From assembly GCA_023014365.1 (NCBI GenBank), contig JAEBUN010000002.1:186001-250000 (forward strand): 64,000 nucleotides of DNA, read 5' to 3'. The position numbers and the translations under genes were made by a program. Shown here piece after piece: positions 55,903-64,000 of the stretch. Position 1 is the first letter of the stretch. Each line of letters opens with the position of its first letter. A model generated the notes under the pieces. The model did not search any database. It was not told where the DNA came from and saw nothing but the letters and a program-made list of their open reading frames with translations. The stretch comes from Lepiota brunneoincarnata. Taxonomy: Eukaryota; Basidiomycota; Agaricomycetes; Agaricales; Agaricaceae.

Positions 55903-57954
55903 CTAGGTCATAAAGAGACTATGCATAAATGTTTGAGTGGGGCTCTGGCCGGCGACAGCAATGAAACACACCGTTCCTCTCGTCCAACGTATAAAATCGG
56001 GAACGTTTTGCACGATTTTCTGATCCATGAATGAGAGCGAATTGAAATCAAAAGCGCGAAGCATGTTTTCCAGGTCACGGTAATGATCGTGGCGTGTCTG
56101 AAACCTGGAGTAGGAATTAAAGACGAGTTTGCGAGCAATTTCAGTCACATCATAAGCAATACATCGATTCCAGATAGGGTCTGAATGGGGCCATGTAAGG
56201 CACTGGCGAAGCGACTCATCAGTTCGCGACAGGCTTAGCGCTGGTGTCAAAGCTCTGAAGTCCGCCTTCCTTGGATCCATGCGGGAACAAAGAAAGCTTA
56301 TTATTGAACCAATGACACGCAAGCTCGATTTCTGGGCCTCCGTATTGAATTTGAAATCCGGGGGCAGTGTGATACAGAATCGGCCTGAACGGGCAGGTTG
56401 GACGAGGTAGTCACGGAGCGATGTGTGGAATAGACGTAGCGGACGCGTGTCTGCCTCATCTGGCAAGGGTACATCCAGGATGGAATGGAGCTTACGTAAT
56501 GCTGTGTAGAAGTCACTGCGAGTGATACCAAGGAAGTTCAAGAGATATCGAGGCGTAGTGGATGCAAACGTCGACAACTCGATGGTAGCTCCAAGTAGCC
56601 GACGGGTTATTGGCCAAATGTTCAGGGGCACTTCCGAGAGAACCCGCGTATATAGAATATCAAGGGCTTCCATTGGATTGCTCCCTCCGACTATTTCGGC
56701 GTGTCTGATAATCGCCAAGACGTCGGCCAAACGTGCATTGGGCTGTCCGAATTGTGGATCTTCAATATACTTGAGGATGGCGCTGGAAAAAACAAACAGC
56801 CCTGATGCGTTATCGATGATGTATACAAGATCCTCCTCAGGTGGCCAGAATCCATTGGTATCTTCTTCAACACAGTCTCGATATTCCTCATGTATCTCCT
56901 TGAAACGTGCACGAATGAATATCGCCCCGTCGGCTCGGGATTCTTCCGTGTCAACCGGTAGCTCTTCTCTCCAACACTGGATTGCGAAATCGGGTCTGGA
57001 CAAGGCCCGCATGAGGTGTGGTTCTGGACGACTGCATATCATCCAGATGATGGGGAGGGGAGCGTGGGAGAGGATGAGGTCGTTAATCAGCTCGATGATG
57101 ATCAGTTGTGCCCTCTCCCCTTCGCACTCATCCAGGCCGTCCAAGATGATGACATGCTTTGGTCGATTCGATAGTGAGCTTAGGGGCTCGATTATGAGCT
57201 TTCTGAACTGAACTTGAGGGGCCTTCTTCAACAAATCAAGGTCAGCACCTAATTGTTGTGCAACAAGCGGAAGGTAGCCTGGAAATCTGACGGAGAGCTG
57301 ATATGCGATTGTGATGAAGAAAGGGTGGGGGTTACTGCGACCATTGGACTTTGAGAAGAAAAACGCTGCACCCAATCGAGTTCTCTCCAGAGCAAACTCG
57401 GCGATTGTCTGTGCCACGGCCGACTTGCCCACACCAGCAGGACCATGGATCCATAGAATATCCCACGATCGGTGGTCATCAAGCAGCCAATGTTGTGCCT
57501 TTGTGATGAGAGCTGTGCGAGTTCCGGGGTAGCATTGTGGGGGTGGAAAGCGAGCAGAGGAATCGACATCGGCGCCTTGGGTCATTTCTCGAGAGAGGAG
57601 CTCGAGTGCTGGATAATCGGACTTGTCGATCTTACAGATAATGTACACAGGCTGAGAGTCGTACCGGGTTTTCCTTGCTCTATGTAGTTTATGTTCATTG
57701 ATCTTGTAATCAGTGTCATTGGTCGGTCGATTGTGGTTGACGTCGAATGGTCATTCATGGTTACAACCCCGCTGAGAGCGACTTGACCTGCATTTTGAAA
57801 GAAACCTTGCCCAGTGTGTTTAGATTCTGCATTGCCAGTTTGAAGCTTGAAGTGGTTCAGCTACGAAACTACTTGACGATTGTACACACGTACGCTCCGC
57901 CGTTTTCTCAGCCTTCTGCTTTTTCCGACGCCACACACGATCCAACAACGGCAT
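55903..57954 (-). CDS. NACHT STAND NTPase (NLR-like), copy A
   Basis: The 581-codon frame (57648-55903) contains GPAGVGKS (Walker A, residues 69-76), VIILDGLDE (Walker B, 166-174) and a sensor-like WMICSRPE near 202-209, then a winged-helix-like region (YTRVLSEVPLN) and FHTSLRDYL. The N-terminal lead PPPQCYPGTRTALI resembles mushroom NACHT proteins. An upstream exon 57954-57894 (MPLLDRVWRRKKQK) ends at GTACGT; the acceptor CAG at 57790-57788 starts exon 2 (QVALSGVVTMNDHS). The link from there to the main frame is not settled. C-terminal repeats (WD40, ankyrin, TPR) are absent. The end AGQSPTQTFMHSLFMT looks cut short. These proteins act as nonself sensors in fungal incompatibility; here the role is inferred. 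Confidence 0.8.
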
Positions 57955-58198
57955 TCTGGATGAGAGTCGTTCTAGGTGCTTATTGTAGTGCTTGACCAGG
58001 GCCAGGGCCACGCTGGAGGCCACTGTGGGGAAAACGCCAGGGAGATCCAAATTCCCAAGGCCTATTAAACGCTCAGCGGAGCATCTGTAAGTTCTTGCAC
58101 GAGGGCGAACACGTGGCAGGGTCACATCACCTGTAGTATGCAGTATCTTTGCCTCTGTACTCGCCTAGCCTTCAATTTCGCGTGTATACCATGCAATA
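57955..58198. other. Upstream region of NACHT gene
   Basis: Open in the minus frame but without clear motif. Likely promoter/5'UTR. Confidence 0.4.
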
Positions 58199-58468
58199 AG
58201 GAGAGTCAGAGTGCCGGTCAAGGGCCGGTTTTGATGTCGGTCAAGAGTTCGGATGTCGATGTCAATTTTGGGTCCCACACCGTGTGAAGACCTCAGATCG
58301 ACTTTCATTGCTGTACCTGACTATTTAGCTGGTACAACTGCTCTGAAAATCCCGATCTTGAGTCTCGTTCAGAATCCCATGCACCACGATGTGGGACCCA
58401 AAATCGACGTCAACACCGAGCTCTTGACTGACATCAAACCAGCCCTTGACCAGCCACTTTGACCCCCC
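58199..58468. mobile_element. MITE with long terminal inverted repeats and TA target duplication
   Basis: This 270-bp element has inverted ends of about 85 bp, starting AG.AGAGTCA.AGTG at left and GGGGGGTCAAAGTGGCTGG (reverse complement of the right end). Both pass GGTCAAGGGC.GGTTT.GATGTC and end TTTTGGGTCCCACA. TA flanks both sides (58197-58198 and 58469-58470), as for Tc1/mariner-IS630 derivatives. It encodes no protein. Confidence 0.85.
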
Positions 58469-58470
58469 TA

Positions 58471-59579
58471 ATGTCTAGCATCCTTTCCAAAACTTACCCA
58501 CTCATACTCTTTTTTAGGTCCTTCCTTCCCTAACTCCCCTTCTGCTAGATTTGATACAGGTGAAGTCGAGAGGTGCAGGGTCAACGGGGCTTGAGGAAAG
58601 CCCTCCCCCCAGCCTACACAGTATCGAGCTCTATCAATCTACATCACTTGCAATACATAATTCATATCTTATATTATCTGGATATTTTACAGCGCAAGAT
58701 CTGTGTGTGGGCCCAGGATTACCTCTAGACTCCACTTTCTCACAAAGAGGTTTCTTGACAGTGGTGGTCGTAACACCCACAGAGTGGATGGGAGAGCCAA
58801 GTTGGCTCCATAGAGAACTGCGGTCGGTCTACTGGGCTATGATGTGCATGTGCTGGGAAGGGGACAACATGACTATGCAAACGAAGGCGACTAGCCTACC
58901 TGACGAAAACGATGACTGAACTTGTTCCATGAGAGTTCGATCGTCCCCACTAGGACGGAGAGGCGGTGTCATCACTACCCTAGATATATCCATTGACCTG
59001 GACCGCCAATGGCAAACTACTGGGCTGTCAACTGGGTAGCCACACATGATGTGCGATTACAGGTAGTGGACGTCGGCGATGCCACCCGCCCCGCAGTATC
59101 ATAGACTATTTCTCTCTATCCACTTGTCTACCAATGACCGCAAATTCCTCCGTAGAATCCGAGACATTGTTCGACGCGATCCGGCGTATATGAGGGGCGT
59201 TACAGTAGTTTTGTTTTCACATTCCCGTGGTAGACATGCCATTCTAAGTGCCAGGGTTCTACCAGTCGCAATGAAGTGACTACTTGATTTTCCGAACTCG
59301 CAAACTGTTACATGGGCTTGGCCCGCATTGCCGTTGCCACTGGAATTTATCTCGTGTACATGGAACAAGCATTGGCCCATTAATTACTCTTTCTTGCTTT
59401 CATGGCAGAGCTACCAGGGCACCGCGGAGCAATTACACATGCTAGCTACCCAGAACGGGATACGCTGATTAATTGGTGTTATGAAGCAAGAGACCTAGAG
59501 GTCGGTACCTTTGTAAAACAAAAACTCTATCCCAGAAAAGAGCCAAGTGGCTTATTCCTTCTGACAATGGGTTTGTTAT
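58471..59579. other. Intergenic, nothing recognised
   Basis: Short frames only, no domain. Confidence 0.45.
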
Positions 59580-60048
59580 ATGTTGGGACGCATTATTTTG
59601 AAGGCATCGTGCTACGCCCCGGATACTGTCCTTTTCCGGATTGGGGGCGCACTTGACAGACCTCGGTTCCTTCCCCTATTGAAATCAGCCTCAGACGCTT
59701 GGCCTTCTCCGACCAGGCTGTTCGCCGAGCAAAACCTATCGGAGCAAGAGCAAGATGTACCAGATATACAGGTCGGGGCGAAAGCTATAGCCCTCCACGA
59801 TTGTGGGTGCTCTCGTAGTTTATTTAGTCCCAATGGGTTGGACGGGAGTTGTGGCAGCCAGATACTGCCTTGCCGACAGACCCCACTGAGCTGCCATTCT
59901 CTACAGCAGATGTATTGAGTGTTACAGATATGTCCGGCAGATGGTGGGTAGTACTCGACTCGGATGGGGCAGAGGAGGTACGTGCTAGTGCTCACCACTC
60001 TATCGGTGATCAATTCGTAACTCTTCAGTCGTTCCTTCGAGTTATCTA
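59580..60048 (+). pseudogene. SH3-domain gene, copy B (inverted)
   Basis: APDTVLFRIGGALDRPRFLP, then SASDAWPSPTRLFAEQ, ...EQEQDVPDIQVGAKAIALHD. The same phase-1 intron (GTGGGTGCTC to CAGCCAG) gives HDYTALPTDPTELPFSTADV, then LSVTDMSGRWWVVLDSDG, a complete SH3 core. It lies opposite in strand to copy A at 55332-55778. The N-terminal start and C-terminus are uncertain. This copy is the better guide to the original exon structure. Confidence 0.6.
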
Positions 60049-60199
60049 ATACTCGTTTGTTGATGTCATTCTTTACCCCCGGCTGGATCTTTCCGACCGC
60101 TATTCACTATGGTGCCCTTCCATGATGACGATCGCAACATAACTTCCAGGGACTGAGTACTGGGTTACGAGGGTTTGATTGGTTGTGAATGTGAACCTG

Positions 60200-60432
60200 C
60201 CTTATGCGTCTTTCTCTGCAGATGCTTTCCAGTATTTCTCCGCTGTGGAATTGCATCCATCCATGACATCTCCCCTGAACTCGAGATATAGGTGGGGGTA
60301 CTCGGCCCAAGAGCGGAAAAGAAATACATCCGATTCAAGCTCCGTCTCACAAGATGGAAGATGTTTTGAAGTCAACAGGGTGACTATTAAGACGCTACCG
60401 TTCTGATCAATACGCGCAACATGCCCGCACAA
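60200..60432 (-). pseudogene. Inverted partial copy of the C-terminal part of the 217-aa gene
   Basis: CETELESDVFLFRSWAEYPH, LYLEFRGDVMDGCNSTAEKY matches ESELGSAAFLFRSWVSYFYL, YLEFRGDAMEG of the gene at 52051-52766. Isolated fragment. Confidence 0.75.
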
Positions 60433-60567
60433 TCACTTGAGGACAGCTGTGGAATCCGGGAGTGAATCAAAAAAGGTCAAGAGGGATCTATTCAATTCAC
60501 CACTTATGGGTGTCAAAGCCCAACATGATAGGGACATACTGTAGGTGTCAATGTCGCCAATTCCTCG

Positions 60568-60691
60568 CAAGCTCCTGATTCGTCCCTCCATATTCGTGAG
60601 TCTTGATACAATCTGGCTGAATCATACTCCATCAAATCATCATTGTTTGAACGTCTCGCTGACGACGTGTACTGTCCTTCGGCGGCACACC
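60568..60691 (+). pseudogene. Direct partial copy of the middle of the 217-aa gene
   Basis: CTCCTGATTCGTCCCTCCAT matches CTCCTGATTCTTCCATCTAC at 52448 and continues to TGTCCTTCGGC. It then joins directly a copy of 55731-55920, so a breakpoint lies near 60691. Confidence 0.8.
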
Positions 60692-62530
60692 TAGGAAGTA
60701 ATCAGCCGGTGTGTCGGTGGCAGAAAAATACAGTTGGATCCTATAGCCGGGGAAGGAATCCGGGTCGGCGCGAATCAATCGCTGTGATTCTAGTCGCACG
60801 GAGGGTCCAATCTTCTCTCTTTTTTCACTGGGGCAGTCATATGTCCGGGCTAGGTCATAAAGAGACTAGGTTTCAAACGGCTGAACGAGTATTTGGATGA
60901 ATATAACAACGTAACACACCGTTCCTCTCGCCCAGCGTATGAGCTCGGGACGAATGCGAGAAAATTGAAGTAAATAATACGGAGCATATTTTCCAGTTCA
61001 AATAATGATCGTGATGTGTCTGGAGCTTGGAGTAGAAACTAAAACTGAGGGCATAAGCAAGGCCAGTCACGTCATTAGCAAATACATCGGTTCAACGCAG
61101 GATCCGGGTGGGGCCACGCAAGGCACTGGTGAAGTATCTCATCAACTTCGTGACAGAACAAGCGCGGGCATCAAAGCTCTCAGGCCCGCCTCTCTTTGGT
61201 CCATGCGGGAACAAAGGAACCTCAAAATTGAACCAACAACACGCAAGCTTGATTTCTGAACCTCTGCAACATATTGAATTTGAGATCTGGGAGTAACGTA
61301 ACACGAATCGGCCTGAACGGACGGGTTTAGTGGGGTGGTCGCGGAACGATGCATGGAACAGGCGCAGCGGACGTAGGTCTGCGTCTGAAGGGAGTACATT
61401 TAGGATGGAATGAAGCTTGCGTAATGCTGCGTAGAAGTCACTACAGGGTGGTACGGAGGAGGTTCGAGGGGCGTCGAGGGGCAGTGTGGCTAAGGTCCGA
61501 TGACCGAATGGCAAATTCCAAGGAGCCGGTAGGTTATTGGCCAAATATGCTCGGAGAGAATCCGTGCATACAGAATATCAAGGACCTCCATTGGACTGCT
61601 TCCCTCTGCCTATTTGGATGCGTCTGACCATCTCCAAAACCTCGGCCAAATATGCATTGAAGCTGTCCGAATTGCGGATCTCCGATGCACATACTTGAGG
61701 ATCGTGCTGGCAAAAAGAGACCCGACGCTTTATCTACGATGATGTATGCAAGTTCGGCCTCAGTCTTCTTCAATGTGTCAACTAGTAGTTCTTCTCTGCA
61801 ACACTCGATTGCAAAGTCGATTCTGGACAAGGCTTACATGATATGTGCGGTTCCGGTCGATCACATCGTCCAGATAATTGGGAGAGGGGTCCGAGAAGAG
61901 GATGAGGTCGATCAGCTCGACGATGATCAGGTGTGCCCTCTTTCCTTGGCACTCATCCAGGCCATCCAAGCTGATGACACGCTTTGTCTGATTTGACAAT
62001 GAGAGCTCAAAGGCTCTACCATGGGCTTTCCAAACTGAACGTGAGGAGCCTTCTTCAATAGATCAAGGCCGGAAAGTAAGAGGTTAGCCTGTAATCTGAC
62101 GGAGAGCTGATATGCGACTGTGATGAACAAAAGGTGGGGGTTACTGTGACCTTGGACTTTGAGAAGGAAAACGCTACACCCAATCGATTTTTCTCCAGAG
62201 CAAACTCGGCGATTGTCTGTGTCACGGTCGACTTAGCTGCACCAATAGGACCACAGATCCATAGAATATTCCCACAATCGGCGGTCATTCGTGGTTACAA
62301 CCCCGCTTACTTGACCTGAAATTTGAAAGAAGCCATGCCCAGGTCCACTCGCATTCTGCATCGCCGTCCGGAGCTTAGAGTCGTTCAGTTGTTGAGCTAT
62401 TTGACGATTGTACTATACAACACACTTGCCGCTCCGCCGTTCTCTCAGCCTTCTGCTTCTTCCGATACCACGCATGATCCAACTATGATATTTTGGCTGG
62501 GAGTCGTTAGGGCGAAGTTGTTATTAGGCG
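60692..62530 (-). pseudogene. NACHT STAND NTPase, copy B (decayed)
   Basis: In order on the minus strand: a lead exon that lost its ATG (62480s), CGNILWICGPIGAAKSTVTQ (P-loop GPIGAAKS), FALEKNRLGVAFSFSKSK, VISLDGLDECQGKRAHLIIV (Walker B), FAIECCREELLVDT, FYAALRKLHSILNVLPSDAD, RPLRLFHASFRDH and C-terminal pieces to 60873. It aligns with copy A throughout. At least six frame changes and several deletions exist. The flanking AGGAAGTAATC... segment (60692-60880) matches 55731-55920, so the copy is a direct duplication of about 2 kb. Confidence 0.85.
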
Positions 62531-62936
62531 GGGTCACACAGGATCGCATATAGGACTCGGAGGCTCAGGTTCGGATGGCTATGCATACCGTAAATGCCCA
62601 GACTCTTCGGATGAGTCAGAGGGGAGATTTCATGCAAAGGAAGTCCAAAGCTCTTTCTGCGTGACGGTGGGGTAGTTGGCCGATTTACTGGATTAGGACT
62701 GTTGGGCGCTGTGAAAATACCAGCACCAAGACGGCGGCAAATGCTACCATGCGCAACAAGGCAACTAGCCTGGAGTGTCCGTGCAGGTAGGAGTAAGATT
62801 TAGGAAATGACCAGAATCTCAATACGCCATGACATTCATCCACAAGAGCAATTATTCAGACCTAAAACTACTTCAACTCCTCAGATCCCTTGCCTCTCCT
62901 CATCTCCTCATCGAGCCCACATCCAAAACCCACTAT
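62531..62936. other. Intergenic, nothing recognised
   Basis: No domain or repeat seen. Confidence 0.45.
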
Positions 62937-63217
62937 TTGTTGGTGTCCTTGGCAAGTTCACGGTCAGCTGCCTTGTATCCCTCAAGGATCGCGCGGCCCT
63001 CCTCAACGTCAGTCGAGGTCCCAGGGTTTGAGTCCATGACTGTATGTACATGAAGTTCGGCCATCCACCGAAATCTTTGTAATAGGAGTAGTTGGAGCGG
63101 TCACCAGAAGCTATTGTTGGATGTATTGTGATGGCCGCTCCTACTGGAAGAACCGCTACCGTCATCCGCCACTTCTGGCAGGTCGCTACCAGTGTTGGTG
63201 TTTCCCTCGCGAGGCAT
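62937..63217 (-). pseudogene. Second copy of the small SYYKDxGGW protein, frameshifted
   Basis: ATG at 63217 gives MPREGNTNTGSDLPEVADDG ... NTSNNSFW and a stop. Another frame gives RSNYSYYKDFGGWPNFM, and a third gives TDVEEGRAILEGYKAADREL, AKDTNK. Two frameshifts compared with 51373-51561 break it. Confidence 0.7.
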
Positions 63218-64000
63218 TGTTGGAGGCTGTCTAGTATCCAAGGTTAGGTTAGGCAAGGGATGATAAATGACACGGGAGGAACAGCGACGCACACTTGTCA
63301 GTGGTAGGTGAACAAGATGGGGGGGGTTGGGGCCGTCCGACGGACGAAAAAAAGCTTCTTTTATAGCTGCTCCTCCTCAACTGTCAGTCACGATCCAATT
63401 TTTTGAATTGGCGCGGCGAACTTGGGAGAAGAGTACCGTCACGCTGCCTCACGAAAATGGCAATGAAACTGCATAGTCACGGCATCGGAATGGTACCATC
63501 CCTGTCTCGTCCCTACAATGTGAGATGACGTTGCCGGCATATAGCATTTGCCCACTGCTACCGTACGGGTTGCAGGCACGGTGGCATATGTGGAGATTGC
63601 CCCTCGGCTGCCTTTGGACAGGCATGCGGAGCCAATGTGGACTCCTCTCGACCGACGGCTACGCGAGGATGGGCCAGCGTGATAACGTGGTGATGCGGCT
63701 GTGCGCGCTTGGACTGGAGGTAGGACCTCACGGACCCCGTAAGTAGTGTTTCTGTTATGTGGAGCTTAGACTTAGGTGGCAGACGGGGCTGTTGCTTGGA
63801 CATGCCCTGCACTGACCCTCCTAGCTTAGACTGTAGTTTATTTCTCTCGCTTTAACTCTCTTTCGGTGCTTGGGCACCTCGCAGTAGTTATAGAAAACCT
63901 CCTATACTCGCGTAATTGACATCGAATTAACCAAATACCTTACCATCTAACATCGAATTCTATTATTGTTTGAACTCTCTTATCTCTGTCTCTCTCTAAT
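63218..64000. other. Upstream region and window end, nothing recognised
   Basis: Short frames only. The final 100 bases are AT-rich with a CTCTCTCT run. Confidence 0.4.

Noticed and set aside
58253..58462. Small open frame inside 58199-58468
   Set aside because: It lies wholly in the inverted repeats of the MITE.

Overview
The window looks like repeat-rich nuclear DNA of a basidiomycete, most likely an Agaricomycete. The reasons are short GT-AG introns, a NACHT NTPase of the type expanded in mushrooms, a CACTA element with a TNP2-type transposase, tyrosine-recombinase retrotransposons, and two Ty3/gypsy families. The species cannot be named from the sequence. No rRNA gene, convincing tRNA gene or CRISPR array was seen.

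Layout. Positions 1-5669 hold the 5' two thirds of a minus-strand Ty3/gypsy element, G1. From 5670 to 11348, and again from 49315 to about 50340, lies one decayed tyrosine-recombinase (Ngaro/DIRS-like) retrotransposon, called YR here. Its recombinase gene is split by a 37,961-bp nest. The shell of the nest is a second-family gypsy element, G4 (minus strand, 11349-49309, TSD ACCTA). Its left LTR carries a CACTA transposon (11670-33522, TSD GGA). The CACTA carries gypsy G3 (15818-23986, TSD TCAT or ATCAT). G3 carries a solo LTR, S2 (19138-19619, TSD CCTAT). The G4 internal region is split by gypsy G2 (35013-43277, TSD GTTGG), a decayed relative of G1. The right LTR of G4 is split by a solo LTR, S1, of the G1/G2 family (48547-49260, TSD AGGAA). 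YR has two more insertions: S3, a second solo LTR of the S2 family (10493-10954, TSD CTCAC), and an uncertain 1.86-kb insert (8286-10143). Target-site duplications were read directly at seven junction pairs. In two cases a paralogous uninterrupted copy in the window shows the empty site.

The right 13 kb (50.3-64 kb) is a different compartment with short host-type genes. It holds a kinase-like fragment, a 62-aa conserved small protein, a two-exon 217-aa protein of unknown function, a two-exon nucleotidyltransferase-fold protein, a broken SH3-domain gene and a NACHT STAND NTPase. Second, decayed copies of the small protein, the 217-aa gene, the SH3 gene and the NACHT gene follow between 59.6 and 63.2 kb. 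A 270-bp TA-flanked MITE lies between the two copies.

How the parts work. G1 and G2 encode Gag and Pol (protease, RT, RNase H, integrase, chromodomain). They carry a 12-nt primer-binding site complementary to a site just downstream of the LTR TATA box, which suggests Tf1-type self-priming. Their Pol reading frame appears to run about 560 codons past the chromodomain and to end inside the 3' LTR. G3 and G4 share a different, TGG-starting primer site. The CACTA element has a TNP2-type transposase gene, a second conserved gene flanked by a seven-copy palindromic motif, and a coiled-coil/acidic gene at its other end.
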